A DNA stretch of 31,473 nucleotides from Aphodosoma sp045658305 (GCA_045658305.1 JAZOUT010000146.1:1-31473); one strand, 5' to 3'. Numbered from the stretch's first letter, positions 16,128 through 24,501 are shown. Program-made: numbers and translations. Notes: generated from the letters alone by a model not told the origin.

Positions 16128-17054
16128 CTATTCTAATATAAATTGTAATGGTATATCAACACGCTCCGACCAAGATTTTTCAGAGTGAGAATGCCCTTGG
16201 AATACTCCTGTTTTAAGACGATCACCCTCTTGATAACCAAGAAAATCAAAGAGACGATTCATCATTTCATAGGCAGGAAGATATTGTGAATCATAATCAC
16301 AATCACCATTATCGAAATAAAGACGGTGGTCAGTTCCACGAGGAAGGCGATCCATAAGATAATATTTCATCGCAGTTGGAAAATCTATATTATCACCTAT
16401 TGCACCAGTCCAATGTGTTGACATACAAACAGCCGCTCCAAACACTTCGGAATACTCACTCAAACCATAAATAGAAATTAATCCTCCCATACTCGACCCC
16501 ATTATAGAGGTTGATCTGCAATCGGTAAGTGTTGAAAATTTATCATCAATAATTGGCTTTAATGTATTGACTATAAATGACAAATACTCATCGGCACGAT
16601 ATTGACCACGACACATACGATCAATAGAATCTCGCACCTCGCCTGGAGGAGTCATTTCCACTACTCGCTCTGGCATAAGGTCACCGATACGCGTTGTATC
16701 AACACTATGAATACCAACAACAATAGCAGGTCTAACCTTTTTATCTGCAATAAGAGAGCCTAAAACAGAATCTATTTCCCACGCTTGATGATTCCATGTT
16801 GAGTTAGCATCAAAAAGATTTTGCCCATCATGCATATAAATTACAGGATATAGTTTGGATGCTGTATAACCATCAGGAGTCCACACATCTATTCTTATAG
16901 TTTCATTCAACTCTGACGAAAATATATCGGCATGCCAAAGATTACCAGATGTAACTTCAAGTTTTGACACCTCAAATGGAGCTTCAGGTGTAGTTGTATT
17001 AGTACAACTTACCAATATTGCAATAATTGCAAATAAAAATAGGAACTTTTTCAT
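16128..17054 (-). CDS. Lipoprotein esterase, esterase D / putative esterase superfamily
   Basis: A 308-residue alpha/beta hydrolase. The N-terminus is a lipoprotein signal with lipobox LVSC (cysteine 17), so it is probably anchored in a membrane facing the periplasm or surface. The oxyanion and core pattern YPVIYMHDGQNLFD (about 69-82) is typical of the family. The nucleophile is serine 188 in GSSMGG. The acid is likely D251 or D253 in DNGDCDYD, and the base is likely H288 in QGHSHSEKSW. Relatives include feruloyl and acetyl xylan esterases and siderophore esterases; the substrate here is open. It starts 14 bases after the flavin reductase stop and is the last gene of that operon. Confidence 0.87.
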   Translation of the reverse strand: MKKFLFLFAIIAILVSCTNTTTPEAPFEVSKLEVTSGNLWHADIFSSELNETIRIDVWTPDGYTASKLYPVIYMHDGQNLFDANSTWNHQAWEIDSVLGSLIADKKVRPAIVVGIHSVDTTRIGDLMPERVVEMTPPGEVRDSIDRMCRGQYRADEYLSFIVNTLKPIIDDKFSTLTDCRSTSIMGSSMGGLISIYGLSEYSEVFGAAVCMSTHWTGAIGDNIDFPTAMKYYLMDRLPRGTDHRLYFDNGDCDYDSQYLPAYEMMNRLFDFLGYQEGDRLKTGVFQGHSHSEKSWSERVDIPLQFILE

Positions 17055-17068
17055 ATTGCTTATTTTCT

Positions 17069-17650
17069 TTATTTCTTTTTATTCTTACGAACTGACCAAC
17101 CGAATTTACCAATTTCTTCACCAAGTTTATAATAGTGCCCATGTGAATAGGCTATAAGTTTGGCATCAGAAAGGCGAAATTCATCTGTTATAGGGTCGAT
17201 ATAACACTCATCTGCTTGCACATTTACTACATTAGCAATGAACATATGGTGAGAGCCCAACTCTTTAATTTCTATAACTTCACACTCAATACTTAGTGGC
17301 GATTCTAAAATAATTGGAGCTGACACTTTTTGTGCTTTTTGTGGAGTGAGACGCATCTCTTGAAACTTGTTATAGTCCTTACCACTGCGAACACCACACC
17401 AATCAGTAGCGCGAGCCATATCTTCGTTAGTTAAATTGATAACAAAACTCTTAGTACGCTTGATGATATCGTACGAATGGCGTTCTGGACGAACCGAAAT
17501 ATAGCACATCGCAGGATTGGTACAGATAGTACCTACCCATGCCACTGTAAGCATATTATACTCCTCTTCAGTCTCGCCACACGAGATAAGCACCGCTGGC
17601 AACGGATATATAAGCGTGCCAGGCTTCCATTGTTGTTTGTTATATTTCAT
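17069..17650 (-). CDS. Flavin reductase family protein (FMN-binding split barrel)
   Basis: 193 residues from the ATG at 17650 (MKYNKQQWKPGTLIYPLPAV). The open frame extends further upstream, but that part overlaps the ygiQ end. The pattern PAVLISCGETEEEYNMLTVAWVGTICTNPAMCYISVRP is the flavin-binding split barrel of the flavin reductase / DIM6-NTAB group; RHSYDIIKRTKSFVINL follows, as in the family. It likely binds FMN and reduces flavin or acts on a small oxidised substrate in the cytoplasm. It begins 7 bases after the ygiQ stop, so it is translated from the same message. Confidence 0.88.
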   Translation of the reverse strand: MKYNKQQWKPGTLIYPLPAVLISCGETEEEYNMLTVAWVGTICTNPAMCYISVRPERHSYDIIKRTKSFVINLTNEDMARATDWCGVRSGKDYNKFQEMRLTPQKAQKVSAPIILESPLSIECEVIEIKELGSHHMFIANVVNVQADECYIDPITDEFRLSDAKLIAYSHGHYYKLGEEIGKFGWSVRKNKKK

Positions 17651-17657
17651 TGTTTTA

Positions 17658-19574
17658 TTATTTTCTACGTTTCTTTTTATCAAAAAAGGCTTTGCGCTCT
17701 TGCTCGTAATGGCGATTTGAATTGAGAGTTGAGAATTGAGAATTGAGATTTTTATCATCTTTTACTCCCATAAACAATCTATCAGCTATATCAGGACGAC
17801 GAATTTTTTGCAAGAACTGCTTGATTGTGCGACGTTCTTCAGGCTTATACCAGAAGAAAAACTGACGCTGAGCAAGTTTATCATCCTTAGTGCGTGCCAC
17901 ATAAACAGGTTGCAATGTATATGGGTCAAGCCCTGTGTGATACATCTCAGTGGCAAGCGTCATTGGCGTAGGCGTAAAGTCTTGTACCTGCTCGAGTTGG
18001 AAATTAAGTCGCTTGGTTTCAATAGCCAACTCAGCCATATCGATAGGTTCGCAACCTGGGTGACTAGAGATGAAATATGGTATAATCTGCTGATTGAGAT
18101 GCTCAGAGTCGTTGATACGGTCGAAAGTTTGTTTGAACTGCTTGAAAAGCGCAAAACTTGGTTTACGCATAACAGACAATACCCTATCGGATGTGTGTTC
18201 AGGGGCAACTTTGAGGCGACCACTGACGTGATTTTTGATGAGTTCGCGAGCGTATTCGGCATTAGTACGATTGACCTCTTCCGAATCGGTGCGGTGCATA
18301 ACAACATCATAGCGCACGCCACTACCTATGAAACTCTTTTTGATACAAGGCAATGCATCCACAGCACGATACATCTCAAGCAAAGGAGCATGGTCAGTAT
18401 TCATATTCTTGCAAACAGACGGATAGGCACATGATGGACGTTTACACTTAGCGCAGAGTTCTTGATTCTTACCTCGCATCATATACATATTGGCACTTGG
18501 TCCACCCAAATCACTAAGATAACCTTTGAAATCAGGGTCTGCAGCAAGAGTTCTAACCTCTTTGAGTATCGACTCCAACGAACGTGATACTACAAATTTA
18601 CCTTGATGCATAGAAATAGTACAGAAAGCGCAACCACCCCAACATCCTCGGTGAGTATTTACCGACCAACGAATCATATCAAACGCAGGGATAGTCTTAC
18701 CCTTATATTTCGGATGAGGTTGACGAGTGAATGGAAGTTCATAAACAGCATCCAACTCCTCTGTTGTCATAGGCGAATATGGTGGTTGCACCACAACATA
18801 CTCTTTCCCCACAGGTTGCACCAACACAGTCTGATTAAGTTTATTACTCTCCTCCTCTATCGTTTTGAATATTGCAGCAGATATTTTCTTATTCTTTGCA
18901 CACTCTTCGTGAGATGCAAGCTCAATAATATTATCATCTACCGGCCTAGAAACAGACAAATACCCAACTTGTCTCATATCATGACAATCCTCAATAGATT
19001 GACCTGCAGAAAGTCGGCGCACAAGTTCGCGCATAGGCTTCTCGCCCATACCATATATAAGTAGGTCGGCTCGGGTATCTACAAGAATTGATTTGTGATA
19101 AGAATCATCCCAATAGTCATAATGCGAAAAACGGCGCAACGAAGCCTCGATACCCCCTATCACGAGAGGCACATCGGGATATAATTGTTTGATTATCTTG
19201 GCATAAGTGATAGTAGCACGATCAGGTCGCATACCCGCTTTGCCATCAGGCGTATAGGCATCATTCGAGCGCAAACGCTTGTTGGCAGTATAGTGATTGA
19301 CCATCGAGTCCATACATCCAGCCGAAATAGCAAAGAAACGACGAGGACGCCCCATCTTCGTGAAATCACGATGGTCGCCACGCCAATCAGGTTGAGGCAC
19401 AATAGCCACGCGCCACCCCTCCGACTCAATAACACGTCCGATTACAGCTGCACCAAACGACGGATGATCAACGTATGCATCACCCGAAAAAAGCACCACA
19501 TCCACCTCATCCCAACCACGAATCTCCAATTCTTTCTTGGTTGTAGGGAGAAAATCAGTTAATTTATAGTTCAT
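17658..19574 (-). CDS. ygiQ: YgiQ family radical SAM protein
   Basis: 638 residues. The N-terminal B12-binding-like domain contains DVVLFSGDAYVDHPSFGAAV. The radical SAM 4Fe-4S cluster motif is C311-x3-C315-x2-C318 in RGCWGGCAFCTI. The C-terminal extension ends in a basic tail (DKKKRRK). The reaction of YgiQ is not known. Residues NLNSQFSTLNSN near the C-terminus are encoded by a TTGAGAG-type heptad array (17722-17749), which looks like a repeat that entered or grew inside the reading frame. It starts 2 bases after the ATPase stop and belongs to the same operon. Confidence 0.93.
   Translation of the reverse strand: MNYKLTDFLPTTKKELEIRGWDEVDVVLFSGDAYVDHPSFGAAVIGRVIESEGWRVAIVPQPDWRGDHRDFTKMGRPRRFFAISAGCMDSMVNHYTANKRLRSNDAYTPDGKAGMRPDRATITYAKIIKQLYPDVPLVIGGIEASLRRFSHYDYWDDSYHKSILVDTRADLLIYGMGEKPMRELVRRLSAGQSIEDCHDMRQVGYLSVSRPVDDNIIELASHEECAKNKKISAAIFKTIEEESNKLNQTVLVQPVGKEYVVVQPPYSPMTTEELDAVYELPFTRQPHPKYKGKTIPAFDMIRWSVNTHRGCWGGCAFCTISMHQGKFVVSRSLESILKEVRTLAADPDFKGYLSDLGGPSANMYMMRGKNQELCAKCKRPSCAYPSVCKNMNTDHAPLLEMYRAVDALPCIKKSFIGSGVRYDVVMHRTDSEEVNRTNAEYARELIKNHVSGRLKVAPEHTSDRVLSVMRKPSFALFKQFKQTFDRINDSEHLNQQIIPYFISSHPGCEPIDMAELAIETKRLNFQLEQVQDFTPTPMTLATEMYHTGLDPYTLQPVYVARTKDDKLAQRQFFFWYKPEERRTIKQFLQKIRRPDIADRLFMGVKDDKNLNSQFSTLNSNRHYEQERKAFFDKKKRRK
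17722..17749. repeat. TTGAGAG-type heptad repeat inside the ygiQ coding region, 4 units
   Basis: Units TTGAGAG, TTGAGAA, TTGAGAA, TTGAGAT run head to tail. On the coding strand they give alternating LNSQ/STLN-type residues near the C-terminus of YgiQ. Confidence 0.75.
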
Positions 19575-19576
19575 AA

Positions 19577-20929
19577 TTATAAAAAAGGAGTCATATAAAT
19601 AGGTAAAAAAACTATACCACCCTCATTCTTTAAATCTTGATAATGAATAACGTATGGTTGATAAAGTTGAGTACTATATTTTTTCATAAACTTACCTAAA
19701 GAAGTAAGAGTATAGCGAGTACTTGATTTCACCTCTATTGGAGAAATATTATGTCGGTTTGATATAGTTGGTTTCTGTATCAAAAAATCTATCTCCATCC
19801 TATCATCTGCAACATTAGAATATTGCGAATAGAAATACAACCTATGACCTGACGCACGAAGCATCTGCGCTACTATATTTTCGACCAACATTCCATTATT
19901 GATTTCTAACTTATCCAATAAGAGTTTTTTATAAATTTCTTCACTTACAATAGTTTTTTCATTAAAAGCCAAACTAATCAACAATCCAGTATCAGCCATA
20001 TAGCATTTCAACTGTTGAGTATCCATCTTCATTCTAAGACCTAACGAAGGCTCAGTTGCCCCCCAACAAATATTGACAACTTGCGATTCTTCAAGCCAAA
20101 AGAAAGAAGTTTCATACTCACGAAAACGAGCAGAAGATTGAATATCTTGCAACCTAAATTTTTTTTCATGGCGTTGCAATGTAGCAGGAAGCTGCTCAAA
20201 AATACTTTTTACTTTCGTTTCAAATCCAGAAGCATACTTCTCAATATCTGACTTATATAGAGAAAGTATATCACGCTTAACCTTATCAACCTCCCCAAAA
20301 TTCTTATTACTCTCTACATAACGACATACAGCCTGAGGCATCCCCCCCACAATCATATACTCCTTAAACATATCCATCGCTTTACGATGCATAACCGAAC
20401 CGAGTGGTTGTTGATTATCGAAACAATATTTTACAAAAGGAATCAGCATGTCGTCACCCAACGCCCAAACAAATTCCTCAAAATCCATTGGAAACATCTG
20501 AATCCTACGCTCTTCTGATGGTATGACGATATCTTTCACATTCTTATTGATAGAAACCAACGAACCTGTTTCGATATAATCATAACGTCCATCTTCTACA
20601 AGATATTTAATTGCTGCTCTTGCGCGTGGACAAAGTTGCACCTCATCAAAAACTATCAACGACTCACGCTCATACAATTTTACTCCCATTATATTTTGCA
20701 AATACATAAAGAGCACATCCAAGTCTGAAAGATAATTATCAAACAAGGCAAATACATCTTTGGGAGCACTATTAAAGTCGATAAATAGAAAAGATTTATA
20801 CTCGTTTTTTGCAAATTCTTTCACTATATAACTCTTTCCTACACGACGCGCTCCATCAATAAGAATAGCCACTCTACCCTTCTCCTCTTGTTTCCATTTC
20901 AATAACTCATTATAAATCTTACGCTTCAT
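19577..20929 (-). CDS. AAA ATPase with DUF4143 domain
   Basis: 450 residues. The N-terminal AAA_14-type ATPase has P-loop GARRVGKS (26-33) and Walker B LIVFDEVQLCPRA (from 91). Arginines around EERRIQMFPMDFEEF fit the sensor region. A DUF4143 domain follows, with LRMKMDTQQLKCYMADTGLL and, at the end, IDFLIQKP...ISPIEVKSS, a restriction-endonuclease-like fold segment (D-x-E-V-K type). Members are frequent in Bacteroidales, often in many copies, and their role is unknown; DNA binding is suspected. It is the first gene of a four-gene operon. Three 33-bp direct repeats sit in its leader, 11 to 98 bases before the start. Confidence 0.88.
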   Translation of the reverse strand: MKRKIYNELLKWKQEEKGRVAILIDGARRVGKSYIVKEFAKNEYKSFLFIDFNSAPKDVFALFDNYLSDLDVLFMYLQNIMGVKLYERESLIVFDEVQLCPRARAAIKYLVEDGRYDYIETGSLVSINKNVKDIVIPSEERRIQMFPMDFEEFVWALGDDMLIPFVKYCFDNQQPLGSVMHRKAMDMFKEYMIVGGMPQAVCRYVESNKNFGEVDKVKRDILSLYKSDIEKYASGFETKVKSIFEQLPATLQRHEKKFRLQDIQSSARFREYETSFFWLEESQVVNICWGATEPSLGLRMKMDTQQLKCYMADTGLLISLAFNEKTIVSEEIYKKLLLDKLEINNGMLVENIVAQMLRASGHRLYFYSQYSNVADDRMEIDFLIQKPTISNRHNISPIEVKSSTRYTLTSLGKFMKKYSTQLYQPYVIHYQDLKNEGGIVFLPIYMTPFL

Positions 20930-20939
20930 ATTAAGAAAT

Positions 20940-21027
20940 CACATTTTTAAGGTTTAGAAATATGAGAATTCCCACATTTTTAAGGTTTAGAAATACACTA
21001 TTTCCCACATTTTTAAGGTTTACAATG
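20940..21027. repeat. Three direct repeats, 33-bp period, in the leader of the ATPase gene
   Basis: The conserved part CACATTTTTAAGGTTTA starts at 20940, 20973 and 21006; the first two copies go on with GAAATA and then about 10 variable bases ending in CC. The array runs from the predicted transcription start down to 11 bases before the ATG. Equal phasing and a constant core suggest binding sites, perhaps for the encoded ATPase itself or for RNA-level control. Confidence 0.9.
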
Positions 21028-21059
21028 CAAAGTTATGAATATTTTTCCAATTACACAAA
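21028..21059 (-). promoter_or_regulatory. Promoter of the ATPase-ygiQ-flavin reductase-esterase operon
   Basis: On the minus strand TTTG at 21059-21056, a 20-base spacer, then TAACTTTG at 21035-21028. A full consensus match directly upstream of the three 33-bp repeats. Confidence 0.72.
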
Positions 21060-21593
21060 GTTTTTGAAGAATAAAAAACAACAAAAACACAAATGACATT
21101 TCCAGACGTTCTTTATATTCAATAATTTAGGTTATTTGTGTGCTTATATTTTAAGTTGAATGTCAATATTTTTAGAAAAAATAGGGACTTACAAAGTTCG
21201 CAAAGTTTGCAAAGTTACAGTTAAATAGCTGTTATTCTGATAGATACACAAGAAGGATAGTTACAAAGTAGATAATCACAAAATCGCTTAAGTCACTGAC
21301 AATTAATCACATTCAGGAACTTTGCAACTTTGCAAGTTGCAAAGTTAGTCTATATATGTCTATTTTTTTCAGGAAAATAATAAAAATCTGTCTACTTTTT
21401 TAGGAAAATACGATTTTTAGCACCTTATGAGGTTTGCGAACTTTGCAAATGGAGGGTGTAAAGATGACCGTTTCCTTCGGCATAGGTTGCTTGAAGGTTG
21501 CTGACGAGCAAGAAAAAATCTTTCCTTATCTGTAAGTAACCTTCAAGCAACCTTCATTGAAGAAGAGTGACACATAACAATGATGGTATTTAT
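21060..21593. other. Intergenic stretch rich in short inverted repeats, no convincing gene
   Basis: Three CAAAGTTnn units in tandem (9-bp period) lie at 21192-21218. A 13-bp perfect palindrome with a 3-base centre (AACTTTGCAACTT at 21318-21330 with its complement at 21334-21346) repeats the same motif. A 15-bp inverted repeat GGTTGCTTGAAGGTT lies at 21485-21499 with its complement at 21538-21552. A 23-codon frame at 21464-21535 follows a GGAGGG sequence, but its end lies inside the last inverted repeat, so I do not call it a gene. Confidence 0.55.
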
Positions 21594-21634
21594 AAAAAAA
21601 AATGTAATTTTGCAGTGACACTGCAAAATTACAT
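21594..21634 (-). terminator. Second terminator downstream of the collagen-like lipoprotein gene
   Basis: Arms ATGTAATTTTGCAGTG (21602-21617) and its perfect complement (21619-21634) form a 16-bp stem around a single base. On the minus strand the stem is followed by nine Ts (A-run 21594-21602). Confidence 0.82.
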
Positions 21635-21651
21635 AAAAACATATCAAAATA

Positions 21652-21682
21652 AAGCCTCAAGAATACGGAATCCTCGAGGCTT
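21652..21682 (-). terminator. First terminator downstream of the collagen-like lipoprotein gene
   Basis: AAGCCTC (21652-21658) pairs with GAGGCTT (21676-21682), and the stem extends inward through G-U pairs on the RNA to about 13 bp. The minus-strand tail is TTTATTTTG-like. It lies 58 bases past the stop. Confidence 0.8.
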
Positions 21683-21739
21683 ATCATTATGCTATTTTTA
21701 AATAAAATCTTACATCTTACTACATCTAAAAAATAAATT

Positions 21740-24211
21740 TTATGGGCGCACAGGGCGCACAGATAATCCATAATAACGTTCTATATTAGTAATACTTTTT
21801 CCATCTGACTGAAATTCTATTAACCTAGAATAAGTTGAAGCTGATGTACCAAGTGAACTAGACCAATAACGACCATACGACCCAGCATTAAAAAGCGAAC
21901 CTCCATTAACTCCATTCATATAGCCTGCAGCTGGCATAAAAATACAACAATTTGTATATCCTGATATTTTAGATGTTACCTTATAACCTTTTACCCCGTT
22001 TTGTGTAGTCCAGGTCCACGTACAATTAGTACGCAATTCCTCTATTTCATTTTTTGTTGGCATTCGCCAATTTCCACCCCAATTCATAGTCGCAGCATCA
22101 TCTAATGGTTCAAGCACAATTTCATTAGTATTTATTCTATATTTTGTAAATACTCCCGATTGTCCTTCATAGTATTTATAAGTACTCCAATTATATTTCG
22201 TTGGCTCTGGCTCAATTTCTCCCCATGCAAAATAGTCGCCATATTCTTCTGGAGTGGTTGCGCCTACGTTGCATGTTGCCCATTTTACAGAAAGACCCAA
22301 ATCAACATATTCATTATTTAAACCTAAACTTTTAGACACAAAAACATAACACTCTTTTGCTAATGTTCCAGCTTTTACTGAAATTATCACTGCTCCACTC
22401 TGTATCGCTTCTACCACACCATTTTCTACTTTCACAATAGTTTCATCACTCGAACTCCATATCACCTTCGAATTAGGGAATGGTGCTGTAGTTGCAATAA
22501 TAGTATCTTTGCCACCAACACTCAAAACAATAGTATTTTTATCCAAAACTAAAGAATTCACCAAATTATCAATTACGGTTTGGTCAAAATCGGAAGTTGA
22601 ATTATTGCCACGTGGTACAACCAAAGTTGTTCCATTGGTAAGAATGAAATAGACATTATTCTCGTCATATGTTACATTCGAGAACATACTATCACCATCT
22701 ACACCATCTTTACCAGGTTGACCATCAGTACCTGGTTTGCCATCTTGTCCGTCCTTACCATCCTCACCATCAATTCCATCTTTTCCGTCTTCGCCTACTG
22801 CTTTGCCAAGTTCGGTCCAAGTTACACCTTTATCATAAGAGACATACCAATAGTTGTTTTCGATTTTAAGTTGTGGTGTAACACCATCTTTACCATCTAC
22901 GCCATTTGTACCATTAGTTCCGTTTTGACCATTCTCACCATCAATTCCATCTTCGCCATCTACACCATCTTTGCCATCCTCACCATCAACTCCATCTTTG
23001 CCATCTTGTCCATCCTGTCCGTCTTTACCATCACGACCTGTTACACGGAGTTTATTACCATCAGCATCAAGTAACCATAGCCCATCAAGAGTCCAATAAT
23101 AGACACCATCAGTATCTTTTGCTACACCCAAAATTGGAGTATAACCATCTACACCATCTTTGCCATCTTGACCATTTGTTCCGTTCGCACCATCCTTACC
23201 ATCTTCACCATTATAGATTGTAATTGGGTCATTTTTAGCAAATGAGATAACATAACCAATTGTTTTACCATCTTTTGTGATTGGAGCAACTCCAGTGACG
23301 TAATCGTTATTTTGCAAAGCAGTAACTATTGTTTGAAGTGCTACAATATTAGTATTCATTTCTTTGCACAATGCTTCAAGTTCAGCAATGCGTTCTTCTA
23401 AATCTTCTAATTTTTCCCAAACACCCTCACCAAGCGGTATTGTCAACACTGTGCCATCAGCCAAAGTCAAATAGGCATTTTTCTCATCATAAGTAACTTT
23501 GGAGAACATACTATCACCATCTTGTCCGTCCTTACCATTTGTTCCGTTAGTTCCGTTTTGACCATCTTCGCCTACGGCTTTGCCAAGTTCGGTCCAAGTA
23601 GCTCCATTATCGTAAGAGATATACCAATAGTTGTTTTCAATTTTAAGTTGTGGAGTAACACCATCTTTACCATCAACACCATTTGTTCCATTTTGACCAT
23701 CCTTGCCATCCTCTCCATCTACACCATCTTTGCCATCTTGTCCATCCTGTCCGTCTTTACCATCACGACCTGTTACGCGAAGTTTGTTGCCATCGGCATC
23801 AAGTAGCCACTCGCCATCTAATGTCCAATAATAAACGCCATCAGTGTCTTTGGCTACACCAAGTATTGGAGTATATCCATCTTTGCCATCTAAACCATTA
23901 GTGCCATTAAGTCCGTCTTTACCATTTTCACCATTATAAATGGTAATTGGGTCATGTTTGCCAAATGTAATTGTATAACCAATGGTTTCTCCACCTTTTT
24001 CGATAGGGAGAATACCTGTAATGTAGTCATTATCTTGGAGAACAGAGACAATGGTTTGAAGAGATGAGATATTGGTATTCATCTCTTTACACAATTCTTC
24101 CAAACGAGCTACACGAGCATCCAAATCATCAATAGCATCCCAAATACTACCATGGCATGCTGATAAAAGCATCATAATTGAAGCTAAAACAAATAGATAA
24201 AACTTTTTCAT
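21740..24211 (-). CDS. Collagen-like repeat lipoprotein with DUF4988-type, Ig-like and FISUMP-like domains
   Basis: 823 residues. The lipobox is LLSAC with cysteine 19. A short coiled coil (about 24-60) is followed by a DUF4988-like segment, IGYTITFGKHDPITIYNG (77-94). Gly-x-y triplets rich in GKDG, GTNG and GVDG follow in blocks (about 94-112, 148-184, 214-233), broken by GYTPILGVAKDTDGVYYWTL and by VTPQLKIENNYWY segments. The whole unit is repeated from about residue 265 (GxY blocks at 334-356, 391-443, 473-507). A bacterial Ig-like (Big_2) domain covers about 551-627 and a FISUMP-like C-terminal domain about 634-823. Lipid-anchored, likely on the surface, with a rod-like stalk carrying a terminal domain. 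Its ligand is unknown. Expressed behind structured leader RNA copy 2. Confidence 0.85.
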   Translation of the reverse strand: MKKFYLFVLASIMMLLSACHGSIWDAIDDLDARVARLEELCKEMNTNISSLQTIVSVLQDNDYITGILPIEKGGETIGYTITFGKHDPITIYNGENGKDGLNGTNGLDGKDGYTPILGVAKDTDGVYYWTLDGEWLLDADGNKLRVTGRDGKDGQDGQDGKDGVDGEDGKDGQNGTNGVDGKDGVTPQLKIENNYWYISYDNGATWTELGKAVGEDGQNGTNGTNGKDGQDGDSMFSKVTYDEKNAYLTLADGTVLTIPLGEGVWEKLEDLEERIAELEALCKEMNTNIVALQTIVTALQNNDYVTGVAPITKDGKTIGYVISFAKNDPITIYNGEDGKDGANGTNGQDGKDGVDGYTPILGVAKDTDGVYYWTLDGLWLLDADGNKLRVTGRDGKDGQDGQDGKDGVDGEDGKDGVDGEDGIDGENGQNGTNGTNGVDGKDGVTPQLKIENNYWYVSYDKGVTWTELGKAVGEDGKDGIDGEDGKDGQDGKPGTDGQPGKDGVDGDSMFSNVTYDENNVYFILTNGTTLVVPRGNNSTSDFDQTVIDNLVNSLVLDKNTIVLSVGGKDTIIATTAPFPNSKVIWSSSDETIVKVENGVVEAIQSGAVIISVKAGTLAKECYVFVSKSLGLNNEYVDLGLSVKWATCNVGATTPEEYGDYFAWGEIEPEPTKYNWSTYKYYEGQSGVFTKYRINTNEIVLEPLDDAATMNWGGNWRMPTKNEIEELRTNCTWTWTTQNGVKGYKVTSKISGYTNCCIFMPAAGYMNGVNGGSLFNAGSYGRYWSSSLGTSASTYSRLIEFQSDGKSITNIERYYGLSVRPVRP

Positions 24212-24248
24212 AGATTATATTTTTTAGATTTATAATTTTTATACAAAT

Positions 24249-24454
24249 AGCGAGAACTTAACTTTCTCGCTAACGTTAGGTATTTGGCGTGACCTTGTAT
24301 GTACGAATAAGTTAAGCTCACGCTATTATACGTGAGCATTTTTCAACTTATTCCTTCACATACATAAAATCGCCAAATTTTAACGTTAGAAGAAATGAGC
24401 AAAAATGCTATAATTGATACACCAAAATGACCCACTTAGGCATATCATATGTCA
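24249..24454 (-). ncRNA. Structured leader RNA, copy 2 (cis-regulatory candidate)
   Basis: Same layout as 11220-11430, read on the minus strand. A short hairpin AGCA/TGCT is followed by P1 CTAACGTTA (24389-24381) with TAACGTTAG (24278-24270). P2 is ATTTGGCG (24378-24371) with CGCCAAAT (24289-24282). P3 is TGTATGT (24364-24358) with ACATACA (24302-24296). P4 is GAATAAGTT (24353-24345) with AACTTATTC (24313-24305). P5 is GCTCACG (24337-24331) with CGTGAGC (24322-24316). The terminal hairpin AGCGAGAA/TTCTCGCT is at 24271-24249. Here the hairpin is followed by ATTTGTAT and not by a T-run, so termination would be weaker than in copy 1. The ATG follows after 37 bases. Compared with copy 1, every helix that differs in sequence keeps its pairing. 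Confidence 0.8.
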
Positions 24455-24458
24455 AGTG

Positions 24459-24490
24459 CAAAGGTAAGAATTATTTTTGAAAATTCCAAA
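24459..24490 (-). promoter_or_regulatory. Promoter of leader RNA copy 2 and the collagen-like lipoprotein gene
   Basis: On the minus strand TTTG at 24490-24487, a 20-base spacer, TACCTTTG at 24466-24459, then CACTTGACATA. The spacing and -7 element equal those of the promoter at 11185-11215. Confidence 0.82.
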
Positions 24491-24501
24491 GGTTTAATAA
24501 T

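Noticed and set aside
17651..17758. N-terminal extension of the flavin reductase
   Set aside because: It overlaps the end of ygiQ and the heptad repeat in another frame; the family-like start is MKYNKQQWKPG at 17650.
20940..21027. Three regularly spaced repeats that look like a small CRISPR array
   Set aside because: The conserved part and the variable part together have a 33-bp period, so any spacer would be only about 11-16 bases, and no cas gene is near. Their place between promoter and start codon fits regulatory sites better.
21464..21535. A 23-codon open frame preceded by GGAGGG
   Set aside because: The frame ends within an inverted repeat, genes here do not usually use a Shine-Dalgarno, and no homology is recognised. 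It may be a gene remnant.
22669..23901. Long plus-strand open frames opposite the collagen-like gene
   Set aside because: They are shadows of the Gly-x-y repeats on the other strand and give low-complexity His/Ile/Leu-rich sequence without a start context.
24249..24454. The two leader copies as a MITE or other transposon
   Set aside because: No target duplications or shared terminal repeats flank the copies, and conservation begins at a promoter and is concentrated in paired and loop bases. A mobile origin cannot be fully excluded.
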